DNA of 64,000 nucleotides, taken from NCBI GenBank assembly GCA_017478965.1, contig JAFVCV010000039.1:124001-188000 (forward strand), written 5' to 3'. Below are positions 16,415 through 25,252 of this stretch, piece by piece. Below the pieces are notes generated by a model. That model ran no database searches, was not told the origin of the DNA, and worked only from the letters and a program-made list of their open reading frames with translations. The DNA comes from Ruminococcus sp. Lineage in GTDB: Bacteria > Bacillota > Clostridia > Oscillospirales > Ruminococcaceae. The translations under genes and the position numbers were made by a program. Within the stretch, counting starts at the first letter, position 1. Each line of letters begins with the position of its first letter.

Positions 16415-17092
16415 GTGGAAGTGATATTGAGCACCGAAGACCTGTGCCGGGACTTCAAGATAGGCGACGGCAGCGTGGTATCGGCGCTGAAAGGGATAAA
16501 TGTCGAGATAGAAAAAGGCAAGCTCACAGTGCTCAGAGGGCGTTCCGGCAGCGGCAAAACGACGCTGATAAATATTTTAGGAGCTCTGGACAGACCCACA
16601 AAGGGTAAGGTGATGTTCAAGGGAAAGGACATCACAAGGCTCTCAGAAGGGGCCAGGGATAAGCTGAGAAGGCATGAGATGGCTTTCGTGTTCCAGTCCG
16701 TGGCACTGATGTCAGGCATGACGGCTTATGAGAACGTTAATTTCGGCCTGAGACTGGCCCGGTACCCCTACGATAAAAGGGACGGGCGGACCAGGGAATG
16801 TCTGGCGGCTGTGGGACTGGATAAGAGAATGACTCACAGACCCGGGGAGATGTCCGGCGGCGAGCAGCAGAGAGTTGCCATAGCAAGGGCCATCGCCCAT
16901 GAACCGAGTATAATTTTTGCAGACGAACCCACGGCGGAGCTTGACTCCGGCACGGCGCTACACATAGTAAAGCTCTTCAAGGAGCTGGTGGCCGACCGTG
17001 GTATGACGATAATAATGACTACCCACGACCCGGGCATGATGGACGTGGCGGACAGGGTCTATACCCTTGAGGACGGTGAGATAGTTGAGTGA
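16415..17092 (+). CDS. ABC transporter ATP-binding protein, MacB/LolD type
   Basis: Nucleotide-binding subunit of about 225 residues. Walker A is GRSGSGKT (about 40-47), the Q-loop is VFQS, the signature MSGGEQQR, Walker B IIFADEPT and the H-loop TTHD; all catalytic parts are intact. MSGGEQQRVAIARA and the small size are typical of MacB/LolD/FtsE-like ATPases, which normally drive FtsX-type permeases, yet none is in this operon. Start is uncertain among GTG 16406, 16415 and 16421; AGGCGG at 16401-16406 favours 16415. First gene of the operon, and the next gene overlaps it by 8 bases. Confidence 0.88.
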   Translation: MEVILSTEDLCRDFKIGDGSVVSALKGINVEIEKGKLTVLRGRSGSGKTTLINILGALDRPTKGKVMFKGKDITRLSEGARDKLRRHEMAFVFQSVALMSGMTAYENVNFGLRLARYPYDKRDGRTRECLAAVGLDKRMTHRPGEMSGGEQQRVAIARAIAHEPSIIFADEPTAELDSGTALHIVKLFKELVADRGMTIIMTTHDPGMMDVADRVYTLEDGEIVE

Positions 17093-18020
17093 GAAGAGCG
17101 ATGATACTATTGTAAAGCCTTCCGATGATGAGTATATGATCCGGTGTGAAAACCTGGTGAAGATATACAAAACTTCTGATGTGGAGGCGGTGGCTCTCCA
17201 GGGGCTGGACCTTGACGTGAAGAAGGGCGAGCTGATGGCCATAGTGGGCAATTCGGGGAGCGGTAAATCTACCCTGCTGAATATGCTGGGCGGACTGGAC
17301 AGACCTTCCGCAGGCAGCCTGCTCATAGACGGGAAGAACCTGCTGAAATTCACGGATAAGGATTATATGGAATATAAGCGTGATACGGTGGGGTTCGTGT
17401 GGCAGAACAACGCCCGCAACCTGGTGCCTTATCTTACGGCGGTGCAGAACGTGGAGCTGCCGATGCTGCTGAAAGGGAAGAGAGGCCGGCGGCAGAGGGC
17501 TCTTGAACTTCTGAACAAGGTGGGCCTTTCCAAGCGGAAGAACAGCCGACTGGACCAGATGTCCGGCGGCGAACAGCAGAGGGTGGCCATCGCCATTGCC
17601 ATGGCCAATGATCCTAAGCTGCTCCTGGCCGATGAGCCTACCGGCTCGGTGGATACCAGGACTTCGGCTATGATACTGGATATCTTCAAGGAGCTTAACC
17701 GGACGGAGGGAGTCACGGTGGTGATAGTCACCCACGACCTTAAACTGGCGGACCATATCGACAGAGTGGTGGCCATCAGGGACGGAAGGACCAGCTCGGA
17801 GATAATCAGGAAGAAGTCCTATGCAGACGAGCTTTCGGAGATAGGCAGCCTCGGGGGCGAGGAAGAATTCACCCATGAGGAGCTGGCGGTGCTTGACCGG
17901 TCCGGAAGGCTGCAGCTCCCTAAGGACTATATGCAGGCCCTGGATATCAAGGGCGGCGATAAGGTCAAGGTCGAGCTTGACGAGGAAAGGAACGGTATGT
18001 TCCTCTACAGGTCGGGCTGA
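17085..18020 (+). CDS. ABC ATP-binding protein with C-terminal AbrB-like domain
   Basis: Protein of 311 residues. An MacB/LolD-type ATPase (about 15-235) has Walker A GNSGSGKS, VWQN, MSGGEQQR, LLLADEPTGSVD and VTHD, all intact. A C-terminal extension (about 250-311) has the strand-turn pattern RLQLPKDYMQALDIKGGDKV of the SpoVT/AbrB/MazE swapped-hairpin fold. Such an extension is unusual on an ATPase and could dimerise the protein, contact a partner or bind DNA (inference). TTG start overlaps the upstream stop, so the two ATPases are coupled and probably form a heterodimer. Confidence 0.86.
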   Translation: MSEKSDDTIVKPSDDEYMIRCENLVKIYKTSDVEAVALQGLDLDVKKGELMAIVGNSGSGKSTLLNMLGGLDRPSAGSLLIDGKNLLKFTDKDYMEYKRDTVGFVWQNNARNLVPYLTAVQNVELPMLLKGKRGRRQRALELLNKVGLSKRKNSRLDQMSGGEQQRVAIAIAMANDPKLLLADEPTGSVDTRTSAMILDIFKELNRTEGVTVVIVTHDLKLADHIDRVVAIRDGRTSSEIIRKKSYADELSEIGSLGGEEEFTHEELAVLDRSGRLQLPKDYMQALDIKGGDKVKVELDEERNGMFLYRSG

Positions 18021-18140
18021 GAGAAGGTCGGCGCTGATGCGCTGATATGATAACTATTGAGATCACACTGCTTTATTTGAGATAAATTAGGCGTTATCTC
18101 AGGCTTAACACAGCATTTTATTAAGAAAGGTGGATTTGCA

Positions 18141-21065
18141 GTGAAAAAAGCAATGTTTAGGCGTGTTGTCAGTGCCGCAGTCGCACTATCCTTGTGTGCG
18201 GCCTGTTTTGTTCCGGCAGCTTTTGCAGACAGTGACAGCACTCTAGGCACCCAGGACGCTGTCGAGACTACCGGTACGGACTCCATAAGGCAGACCTCTT
18301 ACACCAATTATGTGAAGAAGTATGCCGACGCAGCCAGACCGGCCATCGACGAGATCGTTATAAAGGGAGCGGATCACGTTTCCGTCAGCGACGATCTTGA
18401 ACTGGGCCAGAGTAGTTTTGAAGGCAGGGAGGACGTACTGTACTGGGCCAACCAGACAGGCTCCGTCACTTATGAGGTGGAGATACCGCAGGACGGGTGC
18501 TATAACCTTAAAGCCTCCTACTATTGCCTTGCCGGCAGCACTAACGAGGTAGAGTTCGAGCTGCTCATAGATGGGGAATCGCCCTACGGCACAGCATCGA
18601 GGATAACCCTCCCCAAAAGGTGGGTGAACGAATCCGGCAAGACCATACCGCAGGATTCGAGACAGCATGATATGAGGCCCGGCCAGGTGGAGGAGCCCTG
18701 CTGGCAGGAAACTCCTCTGGAGGATATCGACGGACTTTTCAACGAACCGCTGATGTTCTATCTGACAAAGGGAAAGCATGAACTGACCATTGATTCCGAG
18801 AAGGCGCAGTTCGTGCTGGAGAGCCTGACCGTTTATCAGTACAAGGCTCCCGAGGCCTATACTAAGCCCAGTGAGAGCGAGCTTAACAAGCTTTCCGGCA
18901 AAAAGCTCATTTTAGAGGGCGAGACTGCTGAGTATAAGTCTGCAAGGACCCTTTATCCTACAGCAGACAAGTCTTCTTACATGACTTCGGCTGTGAACGG
19001 ATACAGCCCTACGAAGACCAGATACAATACCATCGGCGGCGGCAGCTGGACCCAGTCCACTCAGGCCGTTACCTGGAAGCTGGATATCGCCTCTGACGGG
19101 TATTATAAGATCGGTATCTTTGCAAGACAGGACGTTATGAGAGGTATGTACTCCAACAGACGTCTTTATATCGACGGCCAGGTGCCTTGTGCTGAGGCTG
19201 ACCAGATAAAGTTCTATTACGATACTGACTGGAACGTTGTATCACCCGCTACCAACGGGGGAGATCCGCTTTATTTCTACTTCACAGCCGGCAGCCACGA
19301 GCTGACTCTGGAGGCTGTGCCCGGTGAGATAGGCGAGATAATGGGTGAGCTGGACGAGGTCGTTTTCGACATCAACAGCTACTACAGGCAGATAAGACAG
19401 ATCACCGGCCCTAACCCCGATCAGTATAACAACTATATGATAGATAAGGCTATCCCTCCTATCGTAGGGGATTTCACTTACTATGCCAAGCTTTTGAGAG
19501 ATGAAAAGGCCAAGATCGAACAGCTGTCAGGCTCCGGCGGAACAGAGGCCGAGACACTGGAGAAAATGGCTATCGTTCTTGACAAGTGCGTCAAGAAGCC
19601 TGATATAATCCCTGAGATGATGGGACAGATAAAGGATAACATCACTTCTGTTTCGTCCTTTATCAATCAGTACCGTGAGCAGCCTCTGGAAGTTGACAAG
19701 ATAGAGGTGTGCAGTGCGGACCAGAGCTTTTCTGACTGCAAGGCAAGCTTTTTTGGGACCCTCTCTACCGGGTTCCAGTCCTTCGTGGGTTCATTCTTCG
19801 AGGACTATAACTCTCTTTCCGATGAGGACGACGACACCGCTATCGAGTGCTGGGTAACTCTTGGCCGTGATAACGCCACCGTCATCAAGGAAATAATCGA
19901 CAGCGACTATAATGCTACCGCATCAAGGAAGGTCGTTCTGAAACTGGTACAGGGCGGTATCACTGAGGCTACCTTCTCAGGAAAAGGCCCTGATATGGCA
20001 CTGTTCATGGGCGGCGACTACCCCGTTCAGCTGGCAGCCAGAGGGGTGCTGGTGGACCTGACTCAGTTCTCGGATTATGAAGAAGTGACCCACAGGTTCG
20101 CTGACAATGCGATGACGCTCTATACCTATAACGACGGCGTATACGGTCTGCCGTGCTCGCAGAACTTCCCTGTGCTGTTCTACCGTACAGATATCCTGGC
20201 AGAGTATGACATCGACCCTGAGTATGACCTGGTAAGCTGGGACAGGATAATCAATATGCTCCCGACTCTCCAGAGAAACTATCTTGAGGTGGGCCTGAAG
20301 CTGCCTGCTACCGCAAGCGCCGGCGTCACCACCGTTTCGGCAGTTACCGAGAACGGAAATACATTCGCTATGATGCTGCTGCAGCAAGGGCTGAACTACT
20401 ATACCCCTGACCTGAAGAAGACCACCTTCGACCAGCAGCCTGCCATCGAGGCCTTTGATACCTGGACCAAGTTCTATACTACATACAGCTTCCAGCAGAC
20501 CTACGATGCGTTCACCAGATTCAGACAGGGCGATATGCCTGTGCTCGTACAGGACTATGCCTTCTATAACCAGCTCACAGCCGCCGCTCCTGAGATAAAG
20601 GGCTGCTGGAGCTTCAGACCTGTTCCCGGTACCTTCGATAAGGACGGCAATCTTAACCACGCTGCCAACTCCGAAGGCTCAGGCTGCATAATCTTCAATA
20701 AAGTTGAAGACAAGCAGGCTGCATGGGACTTCATAAAGTGGTTCACCTCTGCTGAGATACAGGCTAAGTACGGCAACAATATCGAGTCCGTTCTCGGACC
20801 TATGGGCCGTTACTCCACCGCTAACCAGGAGGCCCTGAGGATGCTCTCATGGACTACCAAGGAAGTGGATACTCTGCTCGAGCAGATGGATTCCCAGGTC
20901 GAGATACCGATAATCCCTGCATCCTACGGCGTGACACGTAATATCATGAACGCCTTCAGAACTGTTGTCAATGAGGCCGAGAACGCCAGAGAGACACTGT
21001 TCTGGTACAACAGGGATATCAACGACGAGATCACACGTAAGCGTGAGAACCTCGGACTTGACTGA
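18141..21065 (+). CDS. Very large extracellular solute-binding protein with N-terminal beta-sandwich modules
   Basis: Exported protein of 974 residues, about twice a normal sugar-binding protein. The signal peptide (1-29) ends AFA, and I see no proper lipobox (CAAC only). Two beta-sandwich, carbohydrate-binding-like modules follow: about 90-240 (YEVEIPQDGCYNLKASYY) and 265-430 (WKLDIASDGYYKIGIFARQD, YIDG). A helical linker precedes a type 1 solute-binding domain at about 560-930 (GPDMALFMGGDYPVQLAARG; YGLPCSQNFPVLFYRTDIL; WDFIKWFTSAEIQAKYG). GTG start with AAAGGTGG. It is followed directly by a MalF/MalG pair, so it should deliver an oligosaccharide or similar ligand. Confidence 0.86.
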   Translation: MKKAMFRRVVSAAVALSLCAACFVPAAFADSDSTLGTQDAVETTGTDSIRQTSYTNYVKKYADAARPAIDEIVIKGADHVSVSDDLELGQSSFEGREDVLYWANQTGSVTYEVEIPQDGCYNLKASYYCLAGSTNEVEFELLIDGESPYGTASRITLPKRWVNESGKTIPQDSRQHDMRPGQVEEPCWQETPLEDIDGLFNEPLMFYLTKGKHELTIDSEKAQFVLESLTVYQYKAPEAYTKPSESELNKLSGKKLILEGETAEYKSARTLYPTADKSSYMTSAVNGYSPTKTRYNTIGGGSWTQSTQAVTWKLDIASDGYYKIGIFARQDVMRGMYSNRRLYIDGQVPCAEADQIKFYYDTDWNVVSPATNGGDPLYFYFTAGSHELTLEAVPGEIGEIMGELDEVVFDINSYYRQIRQITGPNPDQYNNYMIDKAIPPIVGDFTYYAKLLRDEKAKIEQLSGSGGTEAETLEKMAIVLDKCVKKPDIIPEMMGQIKDNITSVSSFINQYREQPLEVDKIEVCSADQSFSDCKASFFGTLSTGFQSFVGSFFEDYNSLSDEDDDTAIECWVTLGRDNATVIKEIIDSDYNATASRKVVLKLVQGGITEATFSGKGPDMALFMGGDYPVQLAARGVLVDLTQFSDYEEVTHRFADNAMTLYTYNDGVYGLPCSQNFPVLFYRTDILAEYDIDPEYDLVSWDRIINMLPTLQRNYLEVGLKLPATASAGVTTVSAVTENGNTFAMMLLQQGLNYYTPDLKKTTFDQQPAIEAFDTWTKFYTTYSFQQTYDAFTRFRQGDMPVLVQDYAFYNQLTAAAPEIKGCWSFRPVPGTFDKDGNLNHAANSEGSGCIIFNKVEDKQAAWDFIKWFTSAEIQAKYGNNIESVLGPMGRYSTANQEALRMLSWTTKEVDTLLEQMDSQVEIPIIPASYGVTRNIMNAFRTVVNEAENARETLFWYNRDINDEITRKRENLGLD

Positions 21066-21083
21066 TGAAAGGAGAGTATGTAA

Positions 21084-22025
21084 ATGGCAAGAAATGCTAA
21101 CCCTGACGTCCCTATGAACAAACAGGGCAAATGGGCTTATACATGGCATATGATGAAGACCAACAAGGCTTGCTACCTGATGCTCGTCCCTTTCATGATC
21201 TTTTTCATAATCTTTACCGTGGTGCCCGTTATCATGTCGCTGCCTATGGGCTTTACGAATTTCAACATGATACAGATGCCCAAGTTCGTAGGACTGTCAA
21301 ATTTCTACACACTGTTCGTCGATGACGACGTGTTCCTGATAGCTGTCAGGAACACCCTGATATTCGCAATATTCACAGGACCCTTCTCCTATGTGCTGAG
21401 CTTTATGATAGCCTGGCTCATAAACGAGATGAATGCGTTCCTGAAAACTTTCTTCACATTCGTATTCTATGCGCCTTCTATGACCACCTCGGTGTACGTT
21501 ACCTGGCAGCTGATACTTTCAGGCGACTCTTACGGTTATCTGAACGCTGTGCTCATGGACCTTGGCATACTCAAGACCCCCGCTCAGTGGATAACGGATA
21601 CCAACTACATACTCACCGTCGTTATCATAGTTCAGCTATGGATGTCCATGGGCGCCGGATTCCTTGCTATACGTGCAGGTTTCCAGAACATAGACAAGTC
21701 CATGTACGAGGCCGGCGCTATAGAGGGCATAAAGAACAGATGGCAGGAGCTGTTCATGATAACTATCCCTTCAATGGGACCTCAGCTGCTGTTCGCTGCC
21801 GTTATGCAGATCTCCGCATCCTTCACCGTGGGCGTCGTTGGTCAGAACCTGGTAGGTCTTCCTTCCACAGACTATGCCGCACACACAATAATGAACCATG
21901 CGACAGACTATGGCTACATTCGTTACGAGATGGGCTATTCGTCGGCAATATGCTTTATCCTCTTCGCAGCGATGCTGCTTGCCAATAAGGGAGTAAACTG
22001 GCTCCTTGGCAAATATACGGATTAA
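21084..22025 (+). CDS. Sugar-type ABC permease, MalF/UgpA family (first pair)
   Basis: Membrane subunit of 313 residues with six predicted helices and the cytoplasmic EAA loop EAGAIEGIKNRWQELF (about 214-229) that docks on the ATPase. The N-terminus is short, without the extra MalF periplasmic domain. It starts 18 bases after the solute-binding gene and 17 bases before its MalG-type partner. ATPases for this class are usually MsmX/UgpC-like, which are not encoded here; the two operon ATPases are of another subtype. Confidence 0.9.
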   Translation: MARNANPDVPMNKQGKWAYTWHMMKTNKACYLMLVPFMIFFIIFTVVPVIMSLPMGFTNFNMIQMPKFVGLSNFYTLFVDDDVFLIAVRNTLIFAIFTGPFSYVLSFMIAWLINEMNAFLKTFFTFVFYAPSMTTSVYVTWQLILSGDSYGYLNAVLMDLGILKTPAQWITDTNYILTVVIIVQLWMSMGAGFLAIRAGFQNIDKSMYEAGAIEGIKNRWQELFMITIPSMGPQLLFAAVMQISASFTVGVVGQNLVGLPSTDYAAHTIMNHATDYGYIRYEMGYSSAICFILFAAMLLANKGVNWLLGKYTD

Positions 22026-22042
22026 GGGGGGGAATATAACAA

Positions 22043-22948
22043 ATGGCTAAAAGAAGAAAAAAGAAGCAGAGTATAGAAAAGCTCAAGGTCAAGGACAATA
22101 AGAACAAGCACGTCAACGGTTCCCGTGCAGGCGACGTTTGTATATTCATCTTCCTGCTGCTGCTGGGCGCCTTCATGGTGTTCCCTCTGTATTACTCGGT
22201 GATACAGTCACTCAAACCCGTTGAGGAGCTGTTCGTGTTCCCGCCTAAGCTCTACGTGCTCAACCCCACAGGTCGTAACTTCTCGGATATGTTCAGGGTC
22301 GCCGCAAGCTCATGGCAGGTGCCGCTTTCAAGATACATCTTCAACAGTTTCTTTATTACAATAGTTATCTGCGTGGCTAACCTGTTCGTTTGCTGCTGTG
22401 CTGCATTTGTTCTTTCAAAGTGCAGATTTCCCGGCAACGGCATAATCAACCAGATCATAGTTCTTGCCCTGCTGTTCGCATCGAACGCTACATGGATCAT
22501 GCAGTTCATGGTAATGGCTAAGCTCCATATGATCGATACCTACTGGGCTCTGATACTGCCCAGCATCTCCACCTCCATGGGTCTGTACCTGATGAGACAG
22601 AGTATGTCCTCCATACATGACGCTATGGTCGAGGCCGCCAAGGTGGACGGCGCAGGTCTGTTCAGGATATGCTGGCAGATAGTCGTTCCCAACCAGAAGC
22701 CCGCTATCATGACCCTGATAATCTTCGCATTCCAGGGCGCATGGAATATGCAGGGCGGCACCCTTACTTATTCAGAAGAACTGAAAACACTACCTACCGT
22801 TGTACAGCAGATATCCGCCGCAGGTCTTGCCCGTCAGGGCGTTACCTTCGCATCGTCTGTGGTACTGCTCATCCCTCCGCTGCTTGTTTTCCTTATTGCC
22901 CAGGGCAACGTTATGGAAACTATGGCTAACTCGGGTATGAAGGATTGA
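22043..22948 (+). CDS. Sugar-type ABC permease, MalG/UgpE family (first pair)
   Basis: Membrane subunit of 301 residues with a lysine-rich N-terminus (AKRRKKKQSIEKLKVKD), about six helices and the EAA loop EAAKVDGAGLFRICWQIVVP. It pairs with the preceding permease. A ribosome site AAGGGGGGG lies before the ATG. Confidence 0.9.
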   Translation: MAKRRKKKQSIEKLKVKDNKNKHVNGSRAGDVCIFIFLLLLGAFMVFPLYYSVIQSLKPVEELFVFPPKLYVLNPTGRNFSDMFRVAASSWQVPLSRYIFNSFFITIVICVANLFVCCCAAFVLSKCRFPGNGIINQIIVLALLFASNATWIMQFMVMAKLHMIDTYWALILPSISTSMGLYLMRQSMSSIHDAMVEAAKVDGAGLFRICWQIVVPNQKPAIMTLIIFAFQGAWNMQGGTLTYSEELKTLPTVVQQISAAGLARQGVTFASSVVLLIPPLLVFLIAQGNVMETMANSGMKD

Positions 22949-23011
22949 TGACTTCATCCGGATAAGAGTGTGACTTAAAACAAATCTGAGAAAAGGAAAA
23001 GGTGATAAGTA

Positions 23012-24601
23012 GTGTTGAGAATAAAAAGACCACTGAAGAAAATTCTCTGCTTTAGTATGGCCGCAGTCACTGCTCTGTCTATGAGCATCTCTGCATTCGC
23101 AGCCGAGCCTTATGAATCCTATATATACGATACCTGGCAGGACGCTATACCTTCCCAGAACTCATACCGTATTGACAGGACCGTGACAGGCTACGATATG
23201 GGGCTGCAAAGGCTGTCTGATCCGGAGGACCCGCTGTTCGTGAGCGAGAATGCAGCGAAGAAGCTGGCTAACCCCAGGGACCTGTATTTCGATGATGACG
23301 AAAAACAGTTCTGGATAGCCGATACTGATAACAACCGTATCATACGGCTCGATGAGGACCTGCAGATCACAGGGTGCTATTACTCTGTGGGCGGCTCCAC
23401 GTTTTCAGCTCCTACAGGGCTGTATGTAAAAAGGAGCCTTTATACCGATAAGCTTTATATCTATATCGCAGATACCAATAATTCCAGGATAATAAAAGCT
23501 TCGGTGGAGGGCGATATGGAGCTTGAGATGGTAAAGGAGTACGGCAAACCCGATACTGACCTTTATACAGTAGAGACTTTCAACCCCTCCAAAGTAGTGG
23601 CTGACGCCGCTGAGAACGTGTATGCGGTCTGCTCGGCTGTAAACCAGGGCGCCGTTCAGTTCAACGCAAAGGGCGCTTTCCAGGGCTATTACGGTGCAAA
23701 CCGTGTCGAGGTGACCGCTGCGGTCATCGCTCAGAAGCTCTGGAGAAAATTCGCATCGAATGAACAGATCGACGGCATGAAGAGAAACGTGCCTGTCGAG
23801 TATGCAAACTTCGATATTGATGAGGGCGGTTTCATCTATACGGTAACTGAGAAGTCCAATACGACTACCGACGCCGTTAAGAAGCTGAACCCCGCAGGCT
23901 ATAACATCTGGGACAACGTTACCGGCAACGAGTATAAGTTCGGTGATATGCAGTCTGAGTGGGACCCCACATCTAACTCCAACCACAGCACAAGGCTGAC
24001 AGACATCTGTGTGGGCAACAACGGACTGATAAACGTCCTTGACTATACCACAGGCCGTGTGTTCCAGTATGACAGAAATGCAAATCTGCTCTGTATCTTC
24101 GGCGCAAAGAACTCCACAAACGACCAGAGAGGTACTTTCTCTAACCCCAATGCGGTAGAGGCTTATAAAAACAATATATATGTGATAGACGGCGCAAAGT
24201 GCGATATCACGATATATTCCGAAACTACCTTCGGCAAGCTCATGCATGAGGCAGTGGAGCTGTATGACGAAGGTAAGTATACCGAAGCCAAGCCCGTATG
24301 GCAGAGCGTCATCGAGAGAGACGGCGGTTATCCTTTGGCCTATATCGGCCTCGGCAAGGCTGCGCTCAACGACGGTGAGTATCAGAAGGCCCTGGATTAT
24401 TTCAAGGCTGCATATGACCAGAAGGACTACGACAAGGCCTTCAAGTATGCAAGAGAGGAATATATCAGAGAGCACTTCACTGCCATAGTAGTTGTTCTGG
24501 CTGTACTGGCAGTCCTCTTAGTAGTCGTTTCACAGATGCACAAGAGGAACAAGTACATCTTCAAGGGCAGATTTAAGAAGAAAGCAAAGGAGGGAAGATA
24601 G
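23012..24601 (+). CDS. Membrane-anchored NHL-repeat beta-propeller protein with TPR segment
   Basis: Protein of 529 residues: signal peptide (1-30, ending AFA), then NHL/YWTD-like repeats forming a propeller (about 85-400: LYFDDDEKQFWIADTDNNRI, LYIYIADTNNSRI). A TPR-like segment (about 415-475: AYIGLGKAALNDGEYQKALD) is followed by one C-terminal membrane helix (about 490-510) and a basic cytoplasmic tail. It therefore displays a propeller outside the membrane. It lies inside the ABC operon between the first permease pair and the YIP1 gene. I infer a docking or scaffold role. GTG start. Confidence 0.8.
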   Translation: MLRIKRPLKKILCFSMAAVTALSMSISAFAAEPYESYIYDTWQDAIPSQNSYRIDRTVTGYDMGLQRLSDPEDPLFVSENAAKKLANPRDLYFDDDEKQFWIADTDNNRIIRLDEDLQITGCYYSVGGSTFSAPTGLYVKRSLYTDKLYIYIADTNNSRIIKASVEGDMELEMVKEYGKPDTDLYTVETFNPSKVVADAAENVYAVCSAVNQGAVQFNAKGAFQGYYGANRVEVTAAVIAQKLWRKFASNEQIDGMKRNVPVEYANFDIDEGGFIYTVTEKSNTTTDAVKKLNPAGYNIWDNVTGNEYKFGDMQSEWDPTSNSNHSTRLTDICVGNNGLINVLDYTTGRVFQYDRNANLLCIFGAKNSTNDQRGTFSNPNAVEAYKNNIYVIDGAKCDITIYSETTFGKLMHEAVELYDEGKYTEAKPVWQSVIERDGGYPLAYIGLGKAALNDGEYQKALDYFKAAYDQKDYDKAFKYAREEYIREHFTAIVVVLAVLAVLLVVVSQMHKRNKYIFKGRFKKKAKEGR

Positions 24602-24602
24602 T

Positions 24603-25232
24603 ATGTATGAATTCACACCGGTAGGGTGGCTCAAGCATTGCGTCTTCCACCCTGTAGAAGGCTTTGAGGACCTGAGGTGGAAGAAACAGGGTTCGATGAA
24701 GATCTCGCTGATAATAGTGTTCTTCCTCTTCGTGGCCATGGTGGCCGACAGACAGGCTACAGGCTTTCAGTTCAATGACAATTATGTAAAGATATTCAAT
24801 GTCGTACCGCTGATAGTGCAGTCGGTGGTCTACTACATCACCTGGGTAGTGGGCAACTGGTCTATCTGTACTCTGCTCGAGGGCGAAGGCACCTTCAAGA
24901 AGATCGCTATCTATTCGGCTTATTCCCTGGTGCCCTACATAGTTTGTACGATAATCAAGGTCATCCTTTCAAACTTCCTGGTTCAGGAGGAATCCATATG
25001 GATCTCAGCTCTGGCTTACCTTGGCCTTGGCTGGTCCATAGTGCTGATGATACAGGCAATGAAGGCCTGCCACCAGTACAGTTTCAGCAAGACCCTGGTA
25101 TCTATGCTGCTGACTCTGGTAGCAATGCTTTTGATACTGTTCCTTGCGATACTTCTGCTTTCCCTGTTCCAGCAGGTATATGTGTTCTTCTACTCAGTCT
25201 ATACAGAGATTGCGTATAGGATCCGAGGCTAA
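24603..25232 (+). CDS. YIP1-family membrane protein
   Basis: Membrane protein of 209 residues with about five helices and the YIP1-type soluble start WLKHCVFHPVEGFEDLRWKK. Function of bacterial YIP1-family proteins is unknown. It starts 1 base after the NHL gene's stop with AAAGGAGG upstream, so it is firmly in the operon. It may form a membrane complex with the NHL/TPR protein (inference). Confidence 0.75.
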   Translation: MYEFTPVGWLKHCVFHPVEGFEDLRWKKQGSMKISLIIVFFLFVAMVADRQATGFQFNDNYVKIFNVVPLIVQSVVYYITWVVGNWSICTLLEGEGTFKKIAIYSAYSLVPYIVCTIIKVILSNFLVQEESIWISALAYLGLGWSIVLMIQAMKACHQYSFSKTLVSMLLTLVAMLLILFLAILLLSLFQQVYVFFYSVYTEIAYRIRG

Positions 25233-25252
25233 TTAGAAACGGTGGTGTAAAA

